Part shown: positions 35,770-46,912 of the stretch, piece after piece
Layout of the letters: each line of letters opens with the position of its first letter
Position numbering within the stretch: position 1 is the first letter of the stretch
Source of the DNA: Prinsepia uniflora
Taxonomy: Eukaryota > Streptophyta > Magnoliopsida > Rosales > Rosaceae
Assembly: GCA_032719365.1 (NCBI GenBank)
Contig: CM064866.1
Coordinates: 78,906,916-78,970,915 of the forward strand
DNA: 64,000 nt
Reading direction: 5' to 3'
Notes under the pieces: model-generated
The model's input: only the letters and a program-made list of their open reading frames with translations
Told to the model about the DNA's origin: nothing
Databases searched by the model: none
Position numbers and translations under genes: made by a program

Positions 35770-36409
35770 TAGGGGTGAGTATGGTACAGTTTGATATGGA
35801 TATTGACAATATCTAAATTCAAACCGTTAAAATTTTAGTGGTTCGATACGATTTTAATTTTCTAAAATTAAAAATAAAATCGTTTCTATCCAAATCGAAC
35901 TGTTAATAACGGTTTGGATCGAAATGGCTTGAAAACGTTTATGCACAAAAAATAGTAAGGATATTAAAAGTAAAAAGTAAGGATATAAAAAACAACTAAA
36001 TAATCAATACTCAAAATTTTGTATATTAAGTTGCGAAGGGAGGGACTGGATTGCAAATATTACCACTAGATTAAGATTTATCAAACAAATATTACTACTT
36101 AATAATCTTTTATTATACTCTTATCTAAGTATATATGTATTTATCTGAATATATTTGGTATCTTTTTATTTTTTTTATTTTTATTTTTTATTAATAATAT
36201 ATTTAAAACTTAATATAGTAATTAACGATCCAGTTTGGATTTAACGGATTTTCAAAATGAAATTTTAAATTCAAATTCAAGCCGTTACTAACAGATCGGT
36301 TTTAATTTTTTAATCGTTTGATTTTTATCCTGTCAAACTTAAACCGTTTGATAAATAACGGTTCGAAACAGATCGATTAGTGATTTTAACGGATTTATAC
36401 CCACCCATA
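35770..36409. mobile_element. hAT-like MITE with 8-bp target duplication
   Basis: It starts TAGGGGTGAGTAT and ends ATACCCACCCATA; the reverse complement of the end (TATGGGTGGGTAT) matches the start at 11 of 13 positions. The flanks are ATAATCAG (35,762-35,769) and ATAATTAG (36,410-36,417), a 7/8 match to an 8-bp duplication as expected for hAT transposons. The 640-bp interior is non-coding and rich in repeated AACCGTT/AACGGTT-type motifs. Confidence 0.7.
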
Positions 36410-36932
36410 ATAATTAGTATGAAAATGATGTAATAGAAAAATTTAAATGGCCTTATTCGAACTAAATTTACTTAAGTCTTGAGAACATTTAAATATTAAA
36501 AAGTATTTTAAAATTTAAATAACTCATCAATAAAACGATTATATAATAGGAGTTTTAGAGAAGGGTAGCACTGCGTATACATAGGAGTTGTACACAAATA
36601 TAATATCAAATGATGTAATATATCCAATTAAGAAAATATTTAATTTATATCCAATTAATATCATGATTTATCTTTCCATTTTTTGTATGCCAACTCATTT
36701 GGTATTAGTTTTTGGTATAAATTCTTGGTAACCCAAGCATTTTTGTTTAGTGGATACATTTTAAAAGCATCAATAAAACAATTACATAATAGGAGTTGGA
36801 CAAATACTTATTCAGACTCATTAATTAATTAATATTCTAATTACGAGGTAAACATAAAAGTAATTTTTATCTGGTTAAATATCAACAATTACACTAATAA
36901 AAAAAAAACCTAGGGATAAGTTCTCTATGAAA

Positions 36933-37108
36933 TGAGTAATACTATTTGGACACACTAAATTGACTACATATAGTGACACAGTTGGTGTATCAATCAATGA
37001 ATGATCAGGTGGATGCACTAAATGATTTAATTTGTTAAAATAACACCATTAATTAATTAACATATCAAGTGTGTTACTAAATTTAGTATGTCCAAATTGT
37101 ATTACTCG
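36933..37108. mobile_element. Foldback MITE of about 175 bp
   Basis: The left end GAGTAATACTATTTGGACAC and the inverted right end GAGTAATACAATTTGGACAT differ at two of 20 positions, and the match continues inward. The flanks share TATGAAA (36,926-36,932 and 37,109-37,115). A diverged second copy sits at 20,220-20,399. The element is almost fully palindromic, with no coding capacity. Confidence 0.75.
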
Positions 37109-37185
37109 TATGAAACTAGCTTACCACTTTGTTATTAAGGAAGTGGGATGTCGGTCTCCACACCAGTCGACAAGTATGTGACTTG

Positions 37186-37545
37186 CCTTCCAGCTGGCCA
37201 GTTGGGACTGTCAATATCAACTCTGATGGCAGTAGATAAGGGGAGACTGGGAGCATCGTTGATGATGTGTTGTTCGTAATGGTGCCTAGCACACGGTTCG
37301 TAGATTATATGTGAACTTATGGTTGAGATAAGTTATTGAAGCTGAATTATGGGGTATTTTCTTTGGCCTTGAAATAATGTGGGATCTTGGAGAGAGAATA
37401 GTGATTCTTGAGTCGAATTCAACAATTTTTGTTTGTCTAATGGGCACTCTAGCCCCTAAACTTCATCCTCTGGCTTTCGTTAATTACTGGTTGCAGATAG
37501 GATTGCATTTTTTGTTTATTATTGGGTTGTCGGTTTGATTATGTC
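37186..37545 (+). mobile_element. LINE-type RNase H-like domain fragment, frame broken
   Basis: Two blocks match the RNase H-like domain of plant LINEs. One is PVGTVNINSDGS, with the catalytic Asp motif, followed by a stop and a decayed stretch. The other is EAELWGIFFGLEIMWDLG (consensus AELWGL..GL..AWDLG), continuing to ERIVILESNS. The blocks need at least one frame change and contain stops. The fragment is directly left of the solo LTR insertion. Confidence 0.65.
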
Positions 37546-37575
37546 GGATTTCCCTCCCGATACTGCCATGTAAGC

Positions 37576-40488
37576 TGTAAAAACCCGTACCTACGGGAAG
37601 GGTAAAAATGTGATTTTTGTGAAGTTTTGTAAAAAGGACGATTTTGCCCTTGTAAATAGTAAACGAAAAGTTGACTTTTTGTACTATCGATTGGATGAGT
37701 GTTAGCCTTTGACCGTGACGTAGGTTAGGACGTCACGAGTCCGTAGACAGGCGGCAGGTTCGATTCGGACAACCGGAGGAAAAGTTATGATGTACGGAAG
37801 GTTGGGGGCGTTACCGTAATTTTGAGCTAATAGGGAAAATGTTGACTTTTTGGAGGATTTGTGATTTTCACGTAGACCGAGGACCGTTGGATAGGTCTCG
37901 ACGTCCTGAGTTCAACGACAGGCGGCACGCTGTCATCGGACGTCGGACGGAAAAGATACGGGTCTGGAAAGTCTGAGGGCAAAATGGTAATTTTGTGCAG
38001 GAGGGGCATTTTGGTCATTTCCCTCAGCCCAATCAGATAAGGGCAGGTGGCAGAGATTTTTTGGGCTGGCCTATGGCTAGTGGACACGTGCTTGGGACTG
38101 GATGGTTCCAGGAGGAACTTAAGTGTGCACGGCCACACTTGGACATTTTTGAACCGTGCACCAATTCGAAGGAAACAGAAAACAGAGAGAAGATTGGGGT
38201 GAGGCGGTGATCGATTTTGATGCTAGGGAGAGTGAAGTGTGAGTCGAGAGAGAGACAGTGAGGTACGGAGGAGCTGGTGATCGTGGTCTGGAGTTGCAAC
38301 CGTGCACGGAGGCGACGTGGTGGACGGTTGGATAATTGGAAGAAACAGAGGAGGCCGTGGACGGTGGTGGCTGTTGTGTTGTGTGGTGGACGGATTCAAG
38401 GCACTAGGAGACTCAGGAGGTTTAGGGGAGTCCCACGAGCACCGTGGTGGGTGACGGTTCTCACGGCGGCGCCGGAATCGAAAGGTAATCTCTTTTGCCC
38501 TGTTTTTCGTGGATTTTCATTTCAAGAGTCGTGGACCTAGAGCTAGAATCGAAAGGTTTGGTGAGTGAAGGGAGGTTTAGGGAGGTCCTAGGAGTCGTTT
38601 GTGGTGGTTGCCGTGACGGGAGGTTCACGGTGGGAGGTGGTTCGACGGCGGGTCCTCTGTACCCTGTTTAGCCGTGATTTTCAAACGGAAAATCGTGGAG
38701 TTGGAGGGAGAGTCGAGGGATTTCGTGAGTGGTGTGTGGTTCAGTGAAGTCGTGGGAGGAGTTTGGAGTGACCACCGCGAAGGGGGACGTGCTGGGTGGC
38801 CGGCGGCCAAAACAGGGCTCACGGGCAGTGTTTTTCGAGGATGAAGACGAGGGGTTTTAGGCCGTGATTTCTGGATTTTAGGACTGGGTTTGGTTGCAGG
38901 GGACTGGACGAAGCTAATGGAATTGAAATGGGGAAGAATGGTGGAGAAACGGAGGAGAACTGGTCACGCCGGTTCAACACAGTTGAACCGGGTGACTCGA
39001 GGTTGAAGATGCACTGTAGCAGGCGCGTGAGGCCCACGCGCAGCCACTTGGGGCGGCGCGTGGGGGCGCGTGGGGAGGAATCCGGTCAAGCGTCCAACAT
39101 GAGTTTAGCCCTAAATGTTCTAAGGAATCCAATGGTATAGTTTTCGGGTTAATCGGACGGTGTCACGGAATGGTTCGGGAATCCGTACGGTTTAGGGTTT
39201 AGGATTAAAATATTACTAAATTCCCGAAAAATTGGGGAAAATAGGGAAGGAATTCTTGATGTTATTGTGACCCTATTTGGTATCTATTGACAGGACGGGA
39301 GACACCAGAGACGGTTGAGGAGCGCACGGAGCGCGAGTGACGTGTCGTAAACTGTGAGTGGACTTTTCTTATTTCCGAGCATGCCAAACTGTTTTAATTA
39401 CTGTTTTATGATTCTATGTGTGTTTTTATGTTTTAAATGATGGTTATACGTGATTGAGATGTTTGCACGTTTTTCGAGATATTTTCGGGGTTTTGCACGC
39501 TTTTCGAGAAAAAGCCGATTTTCAGATTTTGATGCCATATTTGAGAAATTCACCCTATAACTGTTTTCTGATGATGGTAAATGGGTTATGAAACATGGTT
39601 AGGGATTTCCTATGGTTTTTAGTATGGAAATGGATTTTTCCGGATTTGGGTTCGGAATGTCGGTTCTGAACGCCGGAAGGGCTTCGAACTGGGGATTTCG
39701 AATTCGGATTTGGCAATGGATTTTGAATTGGTTTTACACTGGATATGGATTGGATTTGCTGGATCTGGATATGGGTTTAAAGACCCGGATTGATATTGAT
39801 GGGGGACGGGCCCGGATTGAGTTTAAAGACTCGAGAGTTTAAAGACTCGGATATTACGACATTACCCCCGTAGGCCTATTGAGTTTAAAGACTCGGGAGT
39901 TTAAAGACTCGGATTTATATGTGAGGCCTGGTTGAGTTTAAAGACTCGGATAGGTCCAGCAGGTTTGATCGGGTTATACTCTGGTTTCTTATGATGTTTT
40001 ATAGTGTATCTGTTTCTTATGTTATTTTATAGTGTTTCTGTTTCTTATGATGTTTCATATTATGGTTTTTTTTCTAATACTTCGTTGAGCATGCCTGGTT
40101 TTAAACCGGAGGGAACAAATGATTTTATTTCCTTACTTTGATTTGCTGGTAAACGGTTTTAAAACTTTTATTCCTTTTGGTCCACTCACACCTTCTTTTT
40201 GTTCAAATTCCCTCCAGGTCGTGGTGATAGCGCTGGGGTGAACGTTGAGGCAGATATCGAGGCATAGGGCTTCTGACGTTCTTCCGTTGCAGACTTAGAC
40301 TTGTAGGACTTTTGGTGCCCATCTTGTAGAACTATGCTCTGGCTTACTGTTGTATATATTTACTCCTTCGTCTGATGGTTATGCTTATAGTTGTATTAAG
40401 TTTTTTTTTTGGTGTTGTAAGTATGATTATCAGACGGGAGCAGGGTTCATTCCGAGTATCGAGGTGATATTTGGGACGGGTCCTGACA
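37576..40488. mobile_element. Solo long LTR (2.9 kb), probable Gypsy-type
   Basis: The unit begins TGTAAAAACCCGTACC and ends GGTCCTGACA, i.e. TG..CA. It is flanked by TAAGC on both sides (37,571-37,575 and 40,489-40,493). It is collinear with a second copy at 48,811-52,425. Shared blocks include AATGTTGACTTTTT, GACGTCACGAGT, GACAGGCGGCA, clustered GCGCGTG motifs, TCCACTCACACCTT, and CTCCAGG before the end. No internal domain, primer site or second LTR lies within it, so it is best read as a solo LTR left by recombination. LTRs of this length are typical of large plant Gypsy elements; the assignment to Gypsy is inference. Open frames inside it have no family features. Confidence 0.75.
39773..39947. 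repeat. Array of six 14-bp hairpin motifs (GRGTTTAAAGACYC) in LTR
   Basis: Copies start at 39,773 (GGG..CCC form), 39,819, 39,835, 39,881, 39,897 and 39,934 (GAG..CTC form). The first four and last four bases of each copy can pair. Two pairs of copies are spaced exactly 16 bp apart. The same motif is arrayed in the sister LTR at 51,610-51,850. Confidence 0.9.
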
Positions 40489-40656
40489 TAAGCTTTCTCG
40501 GATAATGTTGTTATTGGTTTACTAAGTTTATTATACGAAAAGTAATTAAAATAAATTTTTTAAAATGATTCGGCAACGCCTTCTAAATATTGAGAAAATC
40601 GATATAGAAGTATAACTATAGTTCTCTAAATATATGAAAATGTACAATGTCACATA

Positions 40657-41491
40657 TAACCCTGAGCATATCATATCACCGGATACTGAAACCGTAATGT
40701 CCAGTATCATACCAAATCGAAAAAAAAAAACCAAATAGTAAACCAAATGGATGATCGATACGGTACTAATAACATATCGGTACGATATTGGTTTCGATGT
40801 TAGGGAATACCGTCCCGTACCGAAATCAAACCAATTTTGAATTTTTTTAATTAATTAACAAATAAAATAAAATAATAATAATAACAAAACCCTAATACCC
40901 TAATAGCGAATGATTCCTTACCTCGGCCTTAAGTTTGCTTTGAGAGAAACTAAGTATTAATGCAATTATTAATGGCCTAACTCACTTCTCAATTATTAAT
41001 TTTCATGCATTGTTGCACATGGAATAATATAAATTGACGGGTCGTTGTTCAATCTCTGTGACGATTCTGCTGATTAACTCAATTATCTTTAGTTATTTAT
41101 ATAATATGGTCGATCTTTGACGATTTTGCAAGTATATATATATATATGTGTGTGTGTGTGTGCGCGCGCGCGTGTGTTGATGGTTGGTAGTTTAGTAATG
41201 ATGAGTTATTGTTATGATTATATCTTCGTATGCATGTAGCAAAGATACGTACAATAACTGGTGGTGTATTGAGATTTCGGTTGCTTTATGATATGAATTT
41301 TATATAAATTTTAGCTCAATTTTTTATTGAGCAATTTTGGCTAAAAATTGAAACCGTACTGAGCACAATTGGTGTGATACAATTTAATATCAAATTTATA
41401 TTTTGGAATACCGTATTGTACCGAACTGATTAAAATTTATTGGTACGATTTCAGTATCACATTTATATCGAACTGTACTAAACCACGGCTA
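40657..41491. mobile_element. Degenerate relative of the hAT-like MITE at 46,913
   Basis: The sequence is collinear with the better copy at 46,913-47,599: GAAACCGTAATG..AGTATCATACCAAA, AATAGTAAACCAAA.GGATGATCG, GAATACCGTCCCGTACCGAAA on the left and TGGTACGATTTCAGTATCAC on the right. The ends are eroded and no target duplication was found. A compound microsatellite sits in the middle. Confidence 0.55.
41132..41177. repeat. Compound (TA)(TG)(CG)(TG) microsatellite
   Basis: An unbroken 46-bp run of alternating purines and pyrimidines: TA repeats, then TG, then CG, then TG again. Such tracts can adopt left-handed Z-DNA under supercoiling. Confidence 0.95.
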
Positions 41492-41562
41492 TAGCTAATC
41501 GCATATAATAATTTAGCGTGAAAATTAGTTAAAAACTTATAAGGAAAATTGATAATGGAGTA

Positions 41563-41746
41563 TAAATTTTAAGAAAATTAACCTAATATTTTATTAGTTT
41601 ATTAAATCAAAACTTAGAATCCTTGTTTCCAATTAGCAAATGAGGTGCATACGGTAAATTTTAAGAAAATTAACCTAATATTTTATTAGTTTATTAAATC
41701 AAAACTTAGAATCCTTGTTTCCAATTAGCAAATGAGGTGCATACGG
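41563..41746. repeat. Exact 92-bp tandem duplication
   Basis: The 92 bp starting TAAATTTTAAGAAAATTAAC and ending GAGGTGCATACGG (41,563-41,654) are repeated immediately at 41,655-41,746 with no difference seen. It lies about 650 bp upstream of the DnaJ start codon and is a recent duplication or an assembly artefact. Confidence 0.92.
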
Positions 41747-42402
41747 ATGTGTGCCAAAAAGGATGATCCATTGGTTTTAACAAAAAGCGAGGATTAAGGA
41801 GGTTGGTATCATGGATTTGACAAAATCCTCATAATCAGAATTAATATATATAAATTGTATTTTAATTGGATATATTTATTATATTAAAAATAAAAAAATA
41901 ATTTAAATTAATTTCTAACCGTTGAATCTATACAAAAGATCGGAGGACAATAATCTTCATGATCATTTTAGATTCATCCTAGTACTCTTCATAGTTGCTC
42001 CACCTTCTGCCGCCACTTCCCGCCAAGTTGTCACACTGCTGGGTCTAGACTGACTCCTACTAGCTATGGAGACACCTGTCTTTTATTGGGCTCAACCTCC
42101 GCCACCTTGTCAAATTTTGTGGGCTTCCAAGTTGGGCCTTTTTAAATTGGGGCCGACAATATCCTTACACGTCATCAAATGAAAGATCTGTGTCTAGAAC
42201 CATCCACGCCATTCTGGTTCTTTCGACAAATCTCTCACTCTCCTTTCTCCATCTTCCTCTGTTCATCAAACAATCGGACTGCAGCCTTAATAAGAGGGCA
42301 CAGCTTCTGTTCTAACAATTAACAAAACCCAATTGCAAATTTAAAGACAGCGTTGAAGGAAAACTGAAGAGAGGAAATAAGGAGAAACCCACCAAAGAAG
42401 AG
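41747..42402. other. Upstream region of the DnaJ gene
   Basis: No gene is seen before the ATG at 42,403. The segment 42,190-42,240 contains TCTAGAACC and GGTTCTTTC, which resemble parts of heat-shock elements but do not form a consensus array of alternating GAA/TTC units. Confidence 0.35.
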
Positions 42403-44207
42403 ATGGGCGTGGATTATTACAAGATTTTGCAGGTGGACAAGAGCGCCACCGATGACGAGTTGAAGAAAGCTTACAGAAAGCTCGCCATGAAGTGGCACCC
42501 TGATAAGAACCCCAATAACAAGAAAGAAGCCGAGACAAAATTCAAGCAGATCTCTGAAGCCTATGATGTAGGTTTACTTTACACACCCTTATATCTCCTG
42601 TTCTTCACTGTTTATTTTTTCTTCTTCTTTTTGAAGCCTTCATTCACCGAAAACCTGAAAAGTGATAGACTTTTTAATTTGAAAATTTAAAATTGAACAT
42701 TTTATTTATCAGCTGGATTTTGAACTTCCTAAGCAAATCCCACATAAAAGTTAAATTACCCATCTTTTTTTATCCAAAATTTTGCTCATTTAGTCAATTT
42801 ACAGAAATTTCAATCTTTTTATGTCTTCTAGAGCGTATATGAATGCTAGAGCTTAGAATCTGAGAATGTGTGTGGTTAATTATATAGGTTCTTAGTGATT
42901 CCCAGAAAAGGGCAATCTATGATCAATACGGGGAAGAAGGGCTTAAAGGTGGTGTGCCGCCACCTGATGCCGGTGGTCCTGGTGGGGCTACCTACTTCCA
43001 AACTGGGGACGGTCCAAATGTGTTTCGATTCAACCCCAGAAGCGCAGACGACATTTTCTCTGAGTTTTTCGGGTTCTCAAGCCCGTTGGGTGGAATGGGA
43101 GGTGGTGGTGCTGGTGGCATGAGGGGGGGTGGCAGGTCCTTTGGTGGAATTTTTGGGGATGACATGTTTAGCTCATTTGGAGAAGGCCGACATGTGAGTC
43201 ACGCTCCGCGAAAAGCTTCTCCCATAGAGAGGAGGTTGACTTGTAGCCTTGAGGAGCTCTATAAGGGCACTACGAAGAAAATGAAGATTTCGAGGGACAT
43301 TGCAGATGCAAGTGGGTAAGTCCCTCTTACTTTTCTATTTGTTTATATAACACAGTAGGAGCTCGTCTATGAGTTGTGTTAACAATTTCAGTAGTTTTCT
43401 GATTCTATTTTAGCTTGTTTTAGTTTCCTGGATTCGGTTTTAGCTTGATTGGATGACATTGTCACTATAAATCTTCGTCGATTCAGTTTGCTAGATACTG
43501 ATGCATTCTATTTTAGTTTGAGTTAATGTTACCGTCACTATAAATCGTCGTTTATTCGGTTTATTAATTGGGGGTGCATTCTATTTTAGTTTGATTGGAT
43601 GTCATTACTCTATTAATTGTAGTTGATTATTAAATGAGTGGCAAATCTTTTGGTGTTTCCTGCTGTTGATTTAATTATTGTTAATGCATATAGAGATTTC
43701 TATATCCTATTTATCCCAATTTGATTTCGGGTTTACTTTGTTGAGTGGCCTGTAATCGTGTTGTGCAGGAGAACCATGCCGGTGGAGGAAATCTTAACCA
43801 TAGAAGTCAAGCCAGGCTGGAAAAAGGGAACGAAAATCACGTTCCCGCAGAAAGGGAATGAGCAAGCAAACACAGTTCCTGCCGATCTTGTGTTTATAAT
43901 CGATGAGAAACCACACAGCACATTCACGAGAGATGGAAACGACCTTCTTGTTACACAGAAGATTACTCTAGCAGAAGCTTTAACAGGCTATACCGTGAAC
44001 CTGACCACGCTAGATGGAAGGAACCTCACCATCCCCATCAACCATGTCATTACTCCAGACTATGAGGAGGTAGTCCCTCGAGAGGGTATGCCCATACCTA
44101 AAGACCCTTCGAGGAGAGGTAACCTTCGAATCAAATTCAATATCAAGTTTCCAACCAGGCTGAGTTCCGAACAGAAGGCTGCAATCAAGAGACTTTTCGG
44201 GACTTGA
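42403..44207 (+). CDS. DnaJ/HSP40 co-chaperone, class B (DNAJB1/Sis1 type)
   Basis: Three exons (42,403-42,567; 42,888-43,315; 43,769-44,207) encode 343 residues. The J domain (MGVDYYKILQVDKSATDDEL..., residues 1-66) carries the HPD triad at 32-34 (KWHPDKN), which stimulates Hsp70 ATPase. A Gly/Phe-Met-rich linker (about 80-155, GGMGGGGAGGMRGGG) follows. Two C-terminal beta-barrel substrate-binding domains come next (ERRLTCSLEELYKGTTKKMK; TIEVKPGWKKGTKITFP; PRREG-type end REGMPIPKDP) and a terminal IKRLFGT. There is no CxxCxGxG zinc region, which separates it from class A DnaJ. The length is normal for the family. It is expected in the cytosol and nucleus with Hsp70. Splice sites are clean GT..AG and the second intron interrupts a Gly codon. 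Confidence 0.93.
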
Positions 44208-45910
44208 TTCGATTCCACCTACCATGCTGTGCTAGCTATTCGATTTTGAGGTTAGTTTAGGATGCTTGTGAATGTTTTTTAAGATGGCTTGGATTTTGTA
44301 TAACTACTTTGTTGTCTTTGTGATGTTAAATCACTGGGCAATTCTGTCGTGAAAGAAAACAGAAAATAAAACATGTGCTCTTATTATATGAACTTGTATG
44401 GTTTTCTCCATAGTTTGTCCATATTCAATACTGGTTTTTGAAAATGAAAAATTAGGAAAGATTATATGATCAAATCATTAGCTTCTGAAACCTTAATTCC
44501 TCCGCCTCTTTTGGTTTGTGACTGGTAACTGGTGTCGGCCGCCTCTTCTGGGGTCAGAAGTAACATAATCATGCTGCTCCGAGCAGCTGGTCTCGGTTAA
44601 TGTTCTTGCGGGAATGTTGAACATCAGTACTTCACCATGTGTTTAGCCACTCAGGTACTTGGTATGGTCATAAGTTGGGTCGAAATGGAGCACCCGAAAG
44701 TCCATTTCCTCGCACTTTGATTGCCATGCCCTGATTACTGGATTTTCTAAAATCATATCTTACACTTCAGCTTCGCCTACAAAACGCCATTTTCCAGTCT
44801 GGTTGGTTTCATCTCCACCACCAGTCTCGTCGATTTCATCACCACCACCAGTCTCCGCCAAATACCAAACACTCGGAAAGCCTCCAGTAATTCGAATGTC
44901 GAGCTGATACCGCCGCCAACACCCTTGAGATGACAAACCCAGAAACTTAAGATGGCAACATTATATGTATTATTATAAGAGTCGTGAGGGTAGGGATACA
45001 CACCAATAACCAAGCCACCATCAACAGAGCTCCCCCAATACAGCTTCCCGTTACTTCTTTTCCATCTTGATTTTGTAGTAGTATGGATCATTGCAAATTA
45101 ATCCAGAAATTGTGTCACGGCGTAATTGAGGGTGAGGTAGCGCCTTTCATTGTTTGGTGTATGGACTAGGGACTAAGGTGACTAAGGTGATTATTTATTA
45201 TTTTCATGCATAAAGTTATTTTTTTTAATCATTAAAATTTGTTTATATCGTCAATAATTTTGATAAAAAAATTTGAATTCTTGAATTTGTGCCTCTTGAA
45301 TTTGTGCCTGGTTACAGAGGTAGAAATCACGGCGCCACCCACTCCCGATGGTGCAACATAAAATTAGGTCATTATATGCTCCCACAATGATTGGTAGCTG
45401 GTGATATTCGTGTGTCAAAAGGAGGAAACTCAAACAAGATGGTAGGTCGTCGGCCAGCGGCGGAGCTATGGGATGCCAGGGGGGCCTGGGCCCCCCACTC
45501 TAATTATTTATTTTTAAAATTTATATACATAATATATAATAATTATGTACATAATATATAATAATTATGTATTATTTATTATAAAATAATAAATATATCT
45601 TGGTTTTTTTATTTATAATGTATAATATTTTTACTTTCTCTTGCTTAAATTTTTTATATATTTAAAATAAGATAGTTTATATATAATGCTACACTAATTT
45701 ATCATATATATTTAAAATTTCTAAATTAATTTGTGTTGTTCTTTGCCTTATTTTCTTCTTTTGTTAATTTTTTTTCCTTTTCTAACTATAAAATGTCGTA
45801 AAATATATTTACTTTATATTTCTAAGGATTTTTTATTTAATTTATAATTCCTTACATATTTTTTCCATTTCTAAATGTTTATAGTGATGATAAAATTTAT
45901 GAACTTTCAT
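44208..45910. other. DnaJ 3' flank and AT-rich spacer; possible transposon edge near 45,450
   Basis: No gene is supported. GGCGGAGCTATGGGATGCCA followed by GGGGGGCCTGGGCCCCCC (45,460-45,500) resembles an edge common in plant DNA transposons. A similar inverted GGGCCC/AGGGCCCATGCCCC sequence lies at 48,231-48,290, so 45,450-48,300 may be one old element that later received the hAT-like MITE. No target duplication was found. Confidence 0.3.
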
Positions 45911-46072
45911 AAGTGATTTTTTTCTTATATTTAAGAGTGAATTTATTTCTTTAAAAAAAGAGTGAATTTATAATTTATAGTGTACATAAGTTGTGATTTT
46001 TTTCTTATATTTAAGAGTGAATTTATTTCTTTAAAAACAGTGTGAATTTATAATTTATAGTGTATATAAGTT
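45911..46072. repeat. Two-copy tandem repeat, 80-bp period
   Basis: GTGATTTTTTTCTTATATTT starts at 45,913 and again at 45,993. Each copy continues through ATTTATTTCTTTAAAAA and GTGAATTTATAATTTATAG, with a handful of substitutions between copies. It is AT-rich intergenic DNA. Confidence 0.85.
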
Positions 46073-46912
46073 ATACAAATAAATAGAATGAAAAAAGTTG
46101 TGAAAGAATATTCCTCTTTTTTGAAAAATCACCAAAAATACCCTTAAAATTTATTTAAATGTGAAATTTTTTATAACCATGTTTATAAATTTATGATAAC
46201 CAATAAATAAAAACTATCATCAATTAAGAGTATTTTGTAGAAAGAAAAAAATAGTTAGGCTCTCACTGATGTTAGATTCTGACTAAGCCACTGTCGTTAG
46301 TTATTTTCGTTTTGGAAAATAATTTTTTCTTCAGTCATTTGGATCCACGAAGATGATAGAAGTAATAGGATCGGGCTTATGATTTTCACTTTTAATATGT
46401 AGAAAGGAGGTAACAAAATAAGAACTAGAAACGAGATTGAACCAACGTTGGGACACGCACATGGATTGAACAACATATTTGCAAGGGAGCAGACAAAGGA
46501 TTTTAAGCAATGCATAGTGGGGGAGATGATCAAGATTGAATATTGGGGTTGTTAAGTAATGCAGAGTCGGTTCAAAAATTTAGAGATCTATGGCAAAAAT
46601 AAAAAATGAGTTCTCAATTCGCATATTTAATTATTGAAAATGTAAATTTTATAAATTAATTATATTATATTTATATTAAGAGGCATCGTTAAAACCTTTA
46701 TTAGGGGAAAATCCATTGAGACAAAACTCCAAACAAAGGAAAAAGAGTACTTCATGCTCAAAACATTACATTTAATTTTTTTTTTAAACAAATTTTATAC
46801 TTCTTTGGTGAAACCAGCAAGCAATCTACAATTTTATACAAACTTTTATATTCAATATAAGAATGTAATTAAAGATTGTTAAATTAAGAACCTTGACCTT
46901 ATCAGTTTATAT
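46073..46912. other. AT-rich spacer, no gene seen
   Basis: No coding or repeat structure could be supported here beyond low-complexity AT tracts. Confidence 0.4.

Noticed and set aside
37827..39140. Open frames inside the first solo LTR
   Set aside because: They occur on both strands in a GC-rich repeat, carry no recognisable motif, and are not conserved in frame in the sister LTR at 48,811-52,425.
42190..42245. Heat-shock element upstream of DnaJ
   Set aside because: AGAACC and GGTTCT occur, but not as three contiguous alternating GAA/TTC units at 5-bp spacing, so the motif is too weak to annotate.
44777..45091. 104-codon minus-strand frame downstream of DnaJ
   Set aside because: The translated sequence has repeated low-information words and no family resemblance. 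It reads through likely 3' flank of the DnaJ gene.
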